A DNA stretch of 64,000 nucleotides. It comes from Alkalimarinus coralli (GTDB lineage: Bacteria > Pseudomonadota > Gammaproteobacteria > Pseudomonadales > Oleiphilaceae). Below are positions 36,648 to 45,963 of the stretch, in pieces. Where the stretch lies: positions 1,048,513 through 1,112,512 of the forward strand of contig NZ_CP096016.1 in assembly GCF_023650515.1 (NCBI RefSeq), read 5' to 3'. Positions within the stretch are counted from its first letter, which is position 1, and every line of letters starts with the position of its first letter. A model generated the notes under the pieces. It worked only from the letters and a program-made list of their open reading frames with translations, made no database searches and was not told where the DNA came from. The translations under genes and the position numbers were made by a program.

Positions 36648-36754
36648 TTTGACGCGTTTTCATCAAAAACAAAAAGCGCCGTCAATTAATATGTCAGACG
36701 ATCGTGTTGTCGCCGAATAATTGCGGACAACTGAAAGAATTTAGGAGAGACGCC

Positions 36755-38101
36755 ATGAAAGTAAAACGTTTTTTTGCCGCAACTATGCAAGAAGCCTTGC
36801 GCATGGTTCGTGAGGAGATGGGGGCAGATGCGGTTATTCTTTCAAACCAAAAAGTGGGTGGTGGCGTCGAGATAGTAACTGCACTGGACTATGATGAGCA
36901 GCTAGCAATGAGTCAGGTTGAGACAATAGAAGGGCAAGATAAGGCCCCTTCACCGACTCAGGTTGGCCGAATGCAAGCAGAGCGCCATGTTCGATTACAG
37001 GAAGAGATGGAGCGGGCGCGCGAAAAAATAAATGGTGTTAGAAATAGGCGCGCAGGTAGTGATGAACCTGTACAGCCTGTTCAAGCAATTACTTCAGAAA
37101 AAGCAGGCGAAGCTGCAGCGCCCTCAGAACTTGAGCAGATGAAGGCTGAGTTAAGCCATCTTAAAGGGCTGCTTAATCAGCAAATTCAGAGCAGCAATGA
37201 AGCGCCAGTCGAAAGTGATGCTGATCGTTCAATTGTTAAGAATAATATTTCAGACAGGCTTTGCCGTATGGGGGTTGAGCGCTCTTTAATCGATGCGCTG
37301 TTGCCGGGGGTAAAAAATGGAACCGATATCAGTCAAGCCTGGAATCGGGTTCTGGCTGAGTTATCCCATGTGTTGGCGGTTGAAGATGCCGAGCTAACTG
37401 ACCGGGGAGGCATTTATGCATTGGTTGGACAGACAGGTGCAGGTAAGACCACAACAATTGGCAAGATGGCTGCGCGGTATGTGTTGGAGCATGGGGCTGA
37501 CTCAATTGCGTTAATCACCACTGATCGATATAGAATAGCCGCGCATGAGCAGCTAATGGTCTTTGGTCGTATTTTAAATATCCCTGTTAGAGTCGTGGAT
37601 GAACAAAACCCGCTGGACGATGTGCTGGAGTCGCTACAGGATAAGAAGTTAGTACTTATCGATACTGCCGGGCTTAACCACCAAGACCCTGATTGGGCTG
37701 AGCAGCTGCATGAGTTGCGTAATTCAAAATTCGATATTCAAAGTTATCTGGTTCTGTCGGCAATAACACAAACCCAGATTATGAAATCCACCTACCATTA
37801 TTATAAGATGGTCGGATTGGCAGGGTGCCTGGTTACTAAGTTGGACGAGGCTGTTAGCCTGGGTGAGGTAATTAGTTTCCTTTACTTAAGCGGTTTATCG
37901 GTCGCTTATGTGACTGATGGGCAAAAAATACCCGATGATATTCATTTGGCAAAAGCGCATATCATTGTTAGCAAAGCGATTACGTTATTTAAAGAGCAGG
38001 AAAAATTTGAAGCAGAGTTATTGTCTAATACGCAAGGCCGGATACATAATACCGGGCGCGCCAATGAGCTAACTTCAATGTATTTTGGCAACACAGCCTG
38101 A
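36755..38101 (+). CDS. flhF: FlhF, polar flagellum-placing SRP-type GTPase
   Basis: A 448-residue GTPase. The N-terminal basic B domain (MKVKRFFAATMQEALRMV; GADAVILSNQKV) is followed by a Glu/Ala-rich linker, a helical N domain and the G domain. G1 is LVGQTGAGKTTTIGK, then TTDRYRIAAHEQL, LIDTAGLN and TKLDEA. It recruits the first basal-body components to the cell pole. ATG 36755 is chosen for AGGAGAG six bases upstream; the frame is open to 36704 without family character. Confidence 0.94.
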   Translation: MKVKRFFAATMQEALRMVREEMGADAVILSNQKVGGGVEIVTALDYDEQLAMSQVETIEGQDKAPSPTQVGRMQAERHVRLQEEMERAREKINGVRNRRAGSDEPVQPVQAITSEKAGEAAAPSELEQMKAELSHLKGLLNQQIQSSNEAPVESDADRSIVKNNISDRLCRMGVERSLIDALLPGVKNGTDISQAWNRVLAELSHVLAVEDAELTDRGGIYALVGQTGAGKTTTIGKMAARYVLEHGADSIALITTDRYRIAAHEQLMVFGRILNIPVRVVDEQNPLDDVLESLQDKKLVLIDTAGLNHQDPDWAEQLHELRNSKFDIQSYLVLSAITQTQIMKSTYHYYKMVGLAGCLVTKLDEAVSLGEVISFLYLSGLSVAYVTDGQKIPDDIHLAKAHIIVSKAITLFKEQEKFEAELLSNTQGRIHNTGRANELTSMYFGNTA

Positions 38102-38129
38102 AATTAAGAACATAAAACAGTATCCTCTG

Positions 38130-38158
38130 CTAAACTGATGAAAAGTTTAGTTGTTTTA
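38130..38158 (+). terminator. probable terminator or attenuator after flhF
   Basis: CTAAACT pairs with AGTTTAG over a 7-nt loop and is followed by TTGTTTTA. It sits 28 bases after the flhF stop and suggests that flhG may be transcribed partly on its own. Confidence 0.5.
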
Positions 38159-38348
38159 TAGCTATCTAAGTGAATAAAATGTCTGTTTTTTGATCGAATT
38201 GGCCGATTGAGAAAACATATATCGCTTCGTTTGTGATAACAATAAAAGTAGTTTATTTCAGCTAAAGCGGTTAAGCGTTAAATAACGCTGCGGCACAAAG
38301 AACTGAATAGTTTCAGCCGAAGCATGCCTTTTCCGTTAAGAGCAATAA
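38159..38348. other. AT-rich spacer between flhF and the repeat array
   Basis: 190 bases without a gene or a convincing promoter. Together with the following array it makes an unusually long (473 bp) gap between flhF and flhG, which are often nearly adjacent. Confidence 0.4.
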
Positions 38349-38563
38349 GATAGTCGTAATAAATGAGATCGTAGTGAATGGCACTGACTTAAGCTTGTCA
38401 TCCTCGCGAACGCGGGGATCCATAGGGTTATAGACTCCGTTCCAAATGGATTCCCGCCTGCGCGGGAATGACAGTACAGAGTCATTATGTTTTAGGTAAG
38501 TGCCACTAAGATCGTAGTAATAAATGAGATTGTAGAAATAGAGCAAATTGCAGTAATAGGGGA
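38349..38563 (+). repeat. 18-bp degenerate tandem array upstream of flhG, interrupted by an insertion
   Basis: Units of about 18 bp (consensus near GATCGTAGTAATAAATGA) lie at 38349-38366, 38367-38378 (cut off), 38510-38527, 38528-38545 and 38546-38563. The second unit breaks exactly where the palindromic element at 38379-38505 begins. The last unit has drifted to carry AGGGGA, the likely ribosome binding site of flhG. Confidence 0.7.
38379..38505. mobile_element. 127-bp MITE-like palindromic element
   Basis: Terminal inverted repeats TGGCACTGACTTAA and TTAGGTAAGTGCCA match at 12 of 14 positions. Inside are GC-rich palindromes, including TTCCCGCCTGCGCGGGAA at about 38450-38467 and the related GCGAACGCGGGGATCC on the left, which can pair with each other to fold the whole element. 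No transposase is encoded. The core resembles the widespread GGATTCCCGC-type intergenic repeats of proteobacteria. It interrupts an 18-bp tandem array. Confidence 0.7.
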
Positions 38564-38574
38564 TAAACACCTGT

Positions 38575-39387
38575 ATGAGTAATTCAAATCCAGTCCAGGT
38601 TATTGCTGTTACAGGCGGTAAAGGCGGTATTGGCAAAAGTAATGTATCGATTAACCTAGCTTTGGCGCTCTCCTCTATGGGGCGAAGAGTCGTGGTGCTT
38701 GATGCGGACTTGGGGTTGGCAAATATTGATGTTCTCTTGGGAATTACTTCGAACAGAAATTTAGCAGATGTTCTTTCAGGTGAGTGTGGCTTGCGAGATG
38801 TGATGGTCGAAGGCCCTGGGGGAATTAAAGTTGTCCCAGCTTCATCCGGGACTCAAAAAATGGTCTCCTTAAGCCCCTTGGAGCATGCTGGCTTGATTAA
38901 TGCGTTTAGCGAAATCTCAGGCGATTTGGATGTATTGGTTGTGGATACAGCCGCAGGTATATCTGACAGTGTGGTTAGCTTTTTGAGGGCCGCACAGGAA
39001 ATCGTTGTGGTGGTGGTTGATGAACCGACTTCAATTACCGACTCCTATGCGCTTATTAAATTACTAAACAGAGATTACGGAATTCATCGCTTTAGAGTGT
39101 TGGCTAATATGGTCAAAACACAGCAGGAAGGCCGTCACCTTTATTCAAAACTCGTTAAAGTAACAGATCGTTTTCTTGATGTTGCCCTTCAATACGTTGG
39201 TAGCATTCCATTCGATGAGGCAGTTAAAAAATCAGTTCAACGTCAGCGGGCTGTATTGGATGCTTACCCTCGTGCAAAAGCTTCACTAGCCTATAAGTCG
39301 TTAGCGCAAAAAGCGGATAGCTGGCCTTTGCCTTCGTCACCGAGAGGGCACTTGGAGTTTTTTGTTGAGCGTTTGGTGCAGGCGTAA
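38575..39387 (+). CDS. flhG: FlhG (FleN), flagellar number regulator ATPase
   Basis: A 270-residue MinD/ParA-type ATPase. The deviant Walker A is VTGGKGGIGKSN, followed by the VLDADLGLANIDVLLG and VVDTAAGISDSVVSF motifs. A C-terminal amphipathic membrane-binding segment is expected. In polar flagellates it restrains FleQ and so limits flagellar number to one, together with FlhF. ATG 38575 follows AGGGGA at 12 bases. Its upstream region carries an inserted element. Confidence 0.94.
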   Translation: MSNSNPVQVIAVTGGKGGIGKSNVSINLALALSSMGRRVVVLDADLGLANIDVLLGITSNRNLADVLSGECGLRDVMVEGPGGIKVVPASSGTQKMVSLSPLEHAGLINAFSEISGDLDVLVVDTAAGISDSVVSFLRAAQEIVVVVVDEPTSITDSYALIKLLNRDYGIHRFRVLANMVKTQQEGRHLYSKLVKVTDRFLDVALQYVGSIPFDEAVKKSVQRQRAVLDAYPRAKASLAYKSLAQKADSWPLPSSPRGHLEFFVERLVQA

Positions 39388-39398
39388 ATTATTAATTT

Positions 39399-40130
39399 AT
39401 GGCATTGGTACACGGCCAAATGATGTATAGTGATTCGAATATTGAACGGGCTGATAGTCTGGTTCGGCAGCACGCGCCACTGGTGAAGCGTATCGCTTAT
39501 CATCTGATGGCAAGGCTTCCGGCAAGCGTGCAGGTGGATGACCTGATCCAGTCCGGTATGATGGGGCTGTTAGAAGCCTCTAAAAAATATGAGCCATCAA
39601 AAGGGGCATCGTTCGAAACCTACGCCGGGATTCGAATTCGTGGTGCCATGATGGACGAAATTCGCAAAGGAGACTGGGTTCCCCGGTCTGTTCACAGAAA
39701 TACCCGTAAGATATCTGAAGCGATCAAAGCGGTTGAAGACCGTGAAGGTCGTGATGCAAAAGATCATGAGGTAGCGGCAGAGCTCGACATGGACTTAGAC
39801 GAGTATTATGCCTGTATTAAGGATAGTGCCAGTGGAAAGCTATTTAGCTTTGAAGAAATTCTGGAAGGGGGAGAGGGGGCTGTTGATCAGTTGGCTGCAT
39901 CCTCTGAAACGCCTTATTCAGAATTGCAAGATGACGCGTTTAAAGAGGGGTTGGTGCAAGCAATAGCCTCACTACCCGAACGAGAACGATTAGTGCTATC
40001 GCTCTACTATGATGAAGAGCTAAACCTTAAAGAGATTGGGGCGGTGCTTTCAGTGAGTGAATCACGAGTTAGCCAAATACACAGTCAGGCAGCATTGCGC
40101 TTAAGATCTAGGTTAATAGAGTGGCACTAA
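39399..40130 (+). CDS. fliA: FliA, sigma-28 factor
   Basis: A 243-residue flagellar sigma factor. Region 2 includes LVKRIAYHLMARLPASVQVDDLIQSGMMGLLEA split over residues 25-60, and the RGAMMDEIRKGDW motif. Regions 3 and 4 follow, with LNLKEIGAVLSVSESRVSQIHSQA as the -35 helix-turn-helix. It transcribes late genes once FlgM is exported. It starts 11 bases after flhG. An in-frame ATG at 39420 is an alternative start. Confidence 0.95.
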   Translation: MALVHGQMMYSDSNIERADSLVRQHAPLVKRIAYHLMARLPASVQVDDLIQSGMMGLLEASKKYEPSKGASFETYAGIRIRGAMMDEIRKGDWVPRSVHRNTRKISEAIKAVEDREGRDAKDHEVAAELDMDLDEYYACIKDSASGKLFSFEEILEGGEGAVDQLAASSETPYSELQDDAFKEGLVQAIASLPERERLVLSLYYDEELNLKEIGAVLSVSESRVSQIHSQAALRLRSRLIEWH

Positions 40131-40305
40131 AATTGACATGCTTATAGCTGCTTGAATTTTTTAGAAAAATGATAGCAGTTATTTTGCTTAACATTAAAAA
40201 AAACTGGATACCCGTCGAACTCAAGCTAGACTTACATTCATACCATGAGCCTGAATCGAGTTCTGGCTTGTTAAGGGTTCCAGCTTCGGCATTTTGGAGG
40301 TCGAC

Positions 40306-40692
40306 TTGGATAAAAATATGAAAATCCTGGTAGTTGATGATTTTTCGACTATGAGGAGAATTATAAAAAACCTGTTAAGAGATCTGGGCTTTACAAACGC
40401 TGATGAAGCGGATGACGGGAATACTGCATTGCCAATGCTTCAGACAGGTAAATATGACTTTCTCGTGACAGATTGGAATATGCCTGGCATGACGGGTATC
40501 GAACTGCTTAAGGCAGTAAGAGCTGATGATAATCTGAAAGGTTTACCCGTACTGATGGTTACTGCTGAAGCGAAGCGGGATCAGATTGTTGCTGCAGCTC
40601 AGGCGGGTGTAAATGGTTATGTTGTAAAGCCGTTTACTGCGGCGGTGCTGAAAGAAAAAATTGATAAAATCTTTGAGCGTATCGATTCTTGA
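40306..40692 (+). CDS. cheY: CheY, flagellar motor response regulator
   Basis: A 128-residue receiver. The near-invariant polar-flagellum sequence [20 protein letters not shown] is present, with phosphoacceptor D56 in [15 protein letters not shown] switch Thr and K in VVKPFTAAV. It binds FliM when phosphorylated. Start TTG 40306 is preferred because GGAGG is five bases upstream and the resulting MDKNMK start occurs in relatives; ATG 40318 is too far from it. It heads cheYZAB-motCD. Confidence 0.94.
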   Translation: MDKNMKILVVDDFSTMRRIIKNLLRDLGFTNADEADDGNTALPMLQTGKYDFLVTDWNMPGMTGIELLKAVRADDNLKGLPVLMVTAEAKRDQIVAAAQAGVNGYVVKPFTAAVLKEKIDKIFERIDS

Positions 40693-40706
40693 GCGCAGGT
40701 TAGTGC

Positions 40707-41495
40707 ATGACAAATAAAGAAGAAAACTCGCAGGATATGGCAGGATTTGAAACGCAGCTTAAAAACCAGGCCGCTGATCTCAAAGATTTGGTTGATTCCG
40801 GTAACATTTCAGAAGCGTTGAAAGTAATCTCAGACTTAAATGCCACCCGAGATCAAAGTCTTTACCAGGAAGTTGGGCGGTTAACGCGAACCTTACACGA
40901 ATCAATTAGAAATTTTCATATTGATACGGCAAGAGGGGCGGGTCAGGAAGAGCTTTCCAAAATTGATGATGCGACTGATCGCTTGTCTTATGTTGTCGAC
41001 ATGACCAATAAGGCTGCAAATAAGACCTTAGACCTTGTAGAAGAGAGTATGCCTATTGCTTCGGAAATGAAGGAAGAAGCAGATATTCTAAAAGGTGATT
41101 GGGCAAAACTACGTCGCAGAGAGATGAAGCCTGAAGAGTTTCGTCAGCTTTATAAACGTATGGACTTGTTTCTTGATAAATTAAGCAATCAATCGGATAA
41201 AGTTTATCGTAATTTGTCCGACATATTGTTAGCACAAGATTTTCAGGATCTCACCGGTCAAGTCATTAAGAGAGTGACAGGGTTGGTGCAGGAGGTGGAG
41301 GAAAACCTAGTAAGCCTAGTGGCTATGGCCGGTAAGGTAGATCAGATTACAGGTACCGTTCACGAAGGATTAGAACAAGAAAAAGAAAAGAATATTGAAC
41401 GTGGTGAGGGGCCTCAGATGAACGCGGAAGAACGTGTCGATGTGGTTTCGAGTCAGGATGATGTGGATGATTTACTCTCCAGTCTAGGTTTTTGA
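40707..41495 (+). CDS. cheZ: CheZ, CheY-P phosphatase
   Basis: A 262-residue helical phosphatase. The long helical hairpin includes the catalytic Gln region LLAQDFQDLTGQVIKRV. The extreme C-terminus DVDDLLSSLGF is the CheY-binding peptide. It lies 14 bases after cheY. No CheZ exists for the block-2 CheY, which suggests that system uses another phosphate sink. Confidence 0.94.
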   Translation: MTNKEENSQDMAGFETQLKNQAADLKDLVDSGNISEALKVISDLNATRDQSLYQEVGRLTRTLHESIRNFHIDTARGAGQEELSKIDDATDRLSYVVDMTNKAANKTLDLVEESMPIASEMKEEADILKGDWAKLRRREMKPEEFRQLYKRMDLFLDKLSNQSDKVYRNLSDILLAQDFQDLTGQVIKRVTGLVQEVEENLVSLVAMAGKVDQITGTVHEGLEQEKEKNIERGEGPQMNAEERVDVVSSQDDVDDLLSSLGF

Positions 41496-41506
41496 GGAGT
41501 GCTTGC

Positions 41507-43816
41507 ATGGGGTTTGAAGCGGATGAAGAGATTCTCCAGGACTTTTTAGTCGAGTCAGGTGAAATTCTCGAGCTTCTGTCAGAACAACTGGTGGATTTGG
41601 AGCAGAATCCGGATGATACGGATTTGCTTAACGCGATATTTCGTGGGTTCCACACGGTGAAGGGCGGAGCTGGTTTTCTACAGCTTGATGCGTTAGTTGA
41701 GTGCTGCCATGTGGCAGAGAACGTCTTCGATATTCTTCGAAATGGTAAGCGTACAGTTACTGCCGAATTGATGGACGTGGTACTGCAGGCGTTAGATGCC
41801 GTTAATGAAATGTTCGAACAGTGCAGAAATCGGGAAGAGCTGGTTCCCGCAGACCCCGCTTTGATTCAAGCGCTGGCAAGGCTTGCCGTTCCTGAAACTG
41901 AAGGCGAGCGAGCATCTGAGGCTCCAGCCACAGAGACAGCTCCCGACATGAACGAACCCCCCGTTGAGCAAAGCTCTGTGCAGACTGAAGATGACGCTGA
42001 AGAGAAGGGCGACATTACCGACGATGAGTTCGAACAACTTTTAAGTGCACTCGATGCGCCTGAAGGCACTACGGCTGCGGAATCTACACAAGCCTCAACT
42101 GCTTCTTCCAGTGACAATGTTGAGTTGTTTGATGAGGCTCCATCAACAGGTGGCTCTGACGATGAAATCACTGATGATGAATTTGAAAAACTGTTGGATG
42201 ACCTGCATGGAGCAGGTAAGCATGGCAGCATAGAAAAAGCCGAAAAACCTCAAGAGCCTGATTCAGGCGAAATTACTGACGACGAATTTGAAAAACTGCT
42301 GGATGACCTGCACGGAAAAGGCCAGTTTACAGGCGAAGTTGCGGGTGGCGGTTCAGTGTCACCCTCTCTCTCTCCCTCTCCCGAAACAGCTGCAGCGGGT
42401 GACTCTGACCTAATTGATGACAGTGAGTTTGATAAACTCCTTGATGATCTTCATGGTAAAGGAAAGGGGCCAACAGAAGGTGGCGGCGCTGTTTCGCCTG
42501 CGGCCAGTACGCCAACACCTCCGCCGGCGGCAAAACCCCAACCTAAACCTGAGCCTCAACCTAAACCTAAACCTGAGCCTGTATCGGCACCAAAGACCTC
42601 TGCACCGGCCTCGCCCGCAGCTAAAAAGGCGGTTGGCAAAGAGCAGTCAATTGCTACCGAAACCACCGTTCGGGTTGATACCAAGCGTCTTGATGACATT
42701 ATGAATATGGTTGGAGAGCTGGTATTGGTTAGAAATCGCTTGAAGCGCCTAGGTGATGAGAGTGAAAACGAGTCAATGCAAAAGGCGGTATCGAACCTTG
42801 ATGTCGTGACGGGTGACCTGCAGTCTGCAGTGATGCAAACCCGTATGCAGCCAATCAAAAAGGTATTTGGAAGATTCCCAAGAGTCGTAAGGGACTTGGC
42901 TCGCAATCTTAAAAAAGAAGTTAACCTTGTTTTGCGTGGTGAAGATACTGACTTGGATAAAAACCTGGTTGAAGCACTTTCTGACCCTCTTGTCCACTTG
43001 GTAAGAAATGCTGTGGATCATGGTGTTGAATTACCGGATGTAAGAGAGGCGAGCGGTAAACCAAGAACAGGACGTGTTATTTTAGCCGCAGAACAAGAAG
43101 GTGATCATATTCTGCTGTCGATTGAAGATGACGGCGCGGGAATGGATCCGGACGTCCTTCGCAGAAAAGCGGTTGAAAAAGGCTTATACGACGAGGATGC
43201 GGCTGAAAGACTGACCGATACCGAGTGCTTCAATCTTATTTTTGCACCTGGCTTTTCAACAAAAACCGAAATCTCTGATGTCTCTGGACGAGGCGTCGGC
43301 ATGGATGTGGTTAAGACCAAAATCACGCAGCTCAATGGCACGATATCGATCGATTCAGAAAAAGGTAAAGGTTCTCACATTATTATCAAGGTACCTTTGA
43401 CACTGGCGATTATGCCGACGTTAATGGTACTGCTCGACGATCAGTCGTTCGCGTTCCCTCTGGTAAGCGTGGTAGAGATTTTTCACCTTGACCTATCGAG
43501 TACTAATATTGTCGACGGCCAGGAATGTGTAGTGGTCAGAGACAATGTATACCCGCTTTTTCATATTAAGCGCTGGCTGGTTGATAATATTCCAGATGAG
43601 TCTGAAAGTGATTCAGCCCATGTGGTGATTGTCTCAGTAGGGACCAAACGAGTCGGTTTTGTCGTTGATCAGCTTGTCGGCCAGGAAGAGGTGGTTATTA
43701 AACCGCTAGGGCGAATGCTGCACGGTACACCCGGAATGTCCGGTGCGACGATAACGGGTGATGGCCGAATAGCACTGATTCTTGATATCCCTAGTTTGCT
43801 ACAGCGTTATGCATAA
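41507..43816 (+). CDS. cheA: CheA histidine kinase of the main flagellar chemotaxis system
   Basis: A 769-residue kinase. P1 has H49 (RGFHTVKGGAGF). The long linker (about 130-380) contains four copies of an acidic amphipathic motif, ITDDEFEKLLDDLHGKG, at about residues 169, 219, 255 and 302, then Pro/Lys-rich spacers. P3 dimerisation (DIMNMVGELVLVRNRLKRL), P4 ATPase (VRNAVDHGVE, DDGAGMD, SGRGVGMDVVKTKI) and P5 complete it. No classical P2 is evident, so the motif repeats may bind CheY/CheB. ATG 41507 has GAGGAG seven bases upstream. Confidence 0.95.
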   Translation: MGFEADEEILQDFLVESGEILELLSEQLVDLEQNPDDTDLLNAIFRGFHTVKGGAGFLQLDALVECCHVAENVFDILRNGKRTVTAELMDVVLQALDAVNEMFEQCRNREELVPADPALIQALARLAVPETEGERASEAPATETAPDMNEPPVEQSSVQTEDDAEEKGDITDDEFEQLLSALDAPEGTTAAESTQASTASSSDNVELFDEAPSTGGSDDEITDDEFEKLLDDLHGAGKHGSIEKAEKPQEPDSGEITDDEFEKLLDDLHGKGQFTGEVAGGGSVSPSLSPSPETAAAGDSDLIDDSEFDKLLDDLHGKGKGPTEGGGAVSPAASTPTPPPAAKPQPKPEPQPKPKPEPVSAPKTSAPASPAAKKAVGKEQSIATETTVRVDTKRLDDIMNMVGELVLVRNRLKRLGDESENESMQKAVSNLDVVTGDLQSAVMQTRMQPIKKVFGRFPRVVRDLARNLKKEVNLVLRGEDTDLDKNLVEALSDPLVHLVRNAVDHGVELPDVREASGKPRTGRVILAAEQEGDHILLSIEDDGAGMDPDVLRRKAVEKGLYDEDAAERLTDTECFNLIFAPGFSTKTEISDVSGRGVGMDVVKTKITQLNGTISIDSEKGKGSHIIIKVPLTLAIMPTLMVLLDDQSFAFPLVSVVEIFHLDLSSTNIVDGQECVVVRDNVYPLFHIKRWLVDNIPDESESDSAHVVIVSVGTKRVGFVVDQLVGQEEVVIKPLGRMLHGTPGMSGATITGDGRIALILDIPSLLQRYA

Positions 43817-43972
43817 CATCCAGCCGTTGTGAGTGCTCTGAAACAAGGCGCTCGCAATTGCGTTATTTATTGACTATTCGTAATACTGTTAACTAGATGA
43901 GTAGAGTCGGTGCAGTAGAGTCTTCAGCGAAAACGTTGAACTGAAGGCATTTTTCTATCTGGAGATTCATGA

Positions 43973-45205
43973 ATGGCGGTTTCCGTCTTAGTCGTTGATG
44001 ACTCGGGGTTTTTCAGGCGAAGAGTCTGTGAAATTCTAGAGTCAGTTAGCACAATAAAAGTAGTTGGCACCGCAAGCAACGGACAGGAAGCGCTTGAGCT
44101 GGTTAAAAAGCTTAAACCCGATGTAGTCACCATGGACTACGAGATGCCTGTTATGAACGGTGTGGCAGCGGTCAAACAGATTATGCGTGAGTCACCCACG
44201 CCTGTATTAATGTTTTCTTCGCTCACCTACGAAGGTGCACGCGTAACGCTGGATGCACTGGAAGCCGGAGCCGTCGATTTCCTACCTAAAAACTTTGAAG
44301 ACATTGCGAGGGACTCCAGCAGAATGCAGGAAGTTCTTAAGCAGCGTATTCTAGCCGTTGCTGCTACTAACAAGCAGCGCACTCCTGCTCGACCCTCCGC
44401 AATTTCGCAGTCTTCCTCTTCCACAGCCGGTACGCATCAATCGGGCGGCACGGAAAGCCCGGCAGGTAAAAGTCCGGTGGGTAAGCGCACTGAGCGAGTG
44501 AAGCCAATAGCAAGGCCTGGCCCAGTTGTAAAATCTGATACAGGAGGGCTTAACCGTTCCCAAGCATCGGCACGAGGCTCAATGAGCCAGAAGGACTTAT
44601 CTGAAGAGCCTGTTTCGAACAGCAAGATATCACACCCGGTGAATTTGGTGGCAATTGGTACGTCTACAGGTGGGCCGATTGCGTTGCAGAAAGTTCTGAC
44701 AAAGCTGCCTTCAAGCTTTTCCAAGCCCATTGTGCTGATTCAGCATATGCCGGCATCGTTTACCTTGGCGTTTGCTGAGCGATTGAATCGGCAGTGTCAG
44801 ATTACTGTTAAGCAAGCAGAAGATGGCGACATGCTTAGGCCCGGCTTGGCTTTGTTGGCTCCTGGTGGCAAGCAGATGATTATTGAATCCCGCTCGGGAA
44901 GTGCCCGAGTGAAGATTCTTGAAGGGGATGACCGATTGCACTATAAGCCGTGTGTTGATGTAACCTTCGGTTCAGCAGCCAGGTGTTTTCCAGGGAAAAC
45001 CTTAGGCATTATTTTGACTGGCATGGGTGCAGACGGAAAAGACGGTTGCCGCTTGATGAAGCAAACCGGCTCAACGGTTTGGGCGCAGGATGAGAAAAGT
45101 AGTGTCATCTATGGAATGCCAATGGCCGTTGTAAAAGCCGGTCTGGCGGATGAAGTGCTGAGTCTGGGAGATGTTGCAGGACGTATTGTGTCCGGGGTCA
45201 AGTAA
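43973..45205 (+). CDS. cheB: CheB methylesterase of the main chemotaxis system
   Basis: A 410-residue enzyme. The receiver has D9/D10 and phosphoacceptor D55 (TMDYEMPVMNG). A long Ser/Pro/Lys-rich linker (about 130-220) separates it from the esterase, with AIGTSTGGPIAL, IQHMPASFTLAFAERLNR and LTGMGADGKDG. It is longer than the block-2 CheB (355) because of this linker. It shares a single base with the motC start. Confidence 0.94.
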   Translation: MAVSVLVVDDSGFFRRRVCEILESVSTIKVVGTASNGQEALELVKKLKPDVVTMDYEMPVMNGVAAVKQIMRESPTPVLMFSSLTYEGARVTLDALEAGAVDFLPKNFEDIARDSSRMQEVLKQRILAVAATNKQRTPARPSAISQSSSSTAGTHQSGGTESPAGKSPVGKRTERVKPIARPGPVVKSDTGGLNRSQASARGSMSQKDLSEEPVSNSKISHPVNLVAIGTSTGGPIALQKVLTKLPSSFSKPIVLIQHMPASFTLAFAERLNRQCQITVKQAEDGDMLRPGLALLAPGGKQMIIESRSGSARVKILEGDDRLHYKPCVDVTFGSAARCFPGKTLGIILTGMGADGKDGCRLMKQTGSTVWAQDEKSSVIYGMPMAVVKAGLADEVLSLGDVAGRIVSGVK

Positions 45206-45945
45206 TGGATTTATTGAGTATTATTGGTGTTATTTTAGCCTTTGGTGCAGTTATTGGAGGCAACTTTCTCGAAGGTGGTACGGTTGATGCCCTGATCAAC
45301 CTGCCAGCGACGATTATTGTAATTGGCGGAACCTTTGCCGCTATCATGCTGCAAACATCGTTAAAGCTATTAAAGCATGCTGGCCGAATGTTTCTTTGGG
45401 TGTTTATGCCGCCATATGTCAACTTGGAAGATGGTGTTGATAAGGTCGTCAAATGGAGTATGAGGGCTAGAAAAGAAGGGCTGTTAGGACTGGAAACAAT
45501 CGCCGGAAAAGAGAAGGAGGCGTTTGCAAAAAAAGGGTTACAGCTGCTGGTTGATGGAGCCGAGCCTGATACCATTCGAAGTGTCATGGAGCTTGAGCTT
45601 ATCGCTAAGGAAAACAGAGATATCGAAGGTGCTAAAGTCTATGAGAGTATGGGAGGCTATTCTCCTACGATTGGTATCATCGGTGCGGTAATGGGGTTGA
45701 TTCATGTTATGAGTCACCTGGAAGACCCTGCCTCTTTAGGCTCGGGCATTGCTACAGCGTTTGTCGCCACGATCTACGGCGTCGCATTTGCCAACCTGTT
45801 TTTGTTCCCAGTTGCGAATAAACTTAAAGCGGTCATAAAGCTTGAATCGCTATATCGGGAGTTGATGATCGAAGGTTTGGTCTCGATCTCTGAAGGGGAA
45901 AACCCCCGCTCAATCGAATTGAAACTTAGAGGTTTTCTTCACTAA
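45205..45945 (+). CDS. motC: MotC, flagellar stator A subunit (MotA family)
   Basis: A 246-residue stator subunit with four hydrophobic segments. Family motifs include GNFLEGGTVDALINLPATIIV, the cytoplasmic charged loop, and YSPTIGIIGAVMGLIHVM (conserved Pro region) followed by GSGIATAFVATIYGVAFANLF. It is of the MotC class found downstream of cheB in Pseudomonas. Its start overlaps the cheB stop (TAATG), indicating coupling. Confidence 0.94.
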   Translation: MDLLSIIGVILAFGAVIGGNFLEGGTVDALINLPATIIVIGGTFAAIMLQTSLKLLKHAGRMFLWVFMPPYVNLEDGVDKVVKWSMRARKEGLLGLETIAGKEKEAFAKKGLQLLVDGAEPDTIRSVMELELIAKENRDIEGAKVYESMGGYSPTIGIIGAVMGLIHVMSHLEDPASLGSGIATAFVATIYGVAFANLFLFPVANKLKAVIKLESLYRELMIEGLVSISEGENPRSIELKLRGFLH

Positions 45946-45963
45946 TACTCAGGCGGGCTTAAT

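Noticed and set aside
40195-40221. Sigma-28-like pair TAAAAAAA-N11-GTCGAACT upstream of cheY
   Set aside because: Only about 8 of 16 consensus positions match and the -35 is a homopolymer run; spacing alone is not enough to list it.
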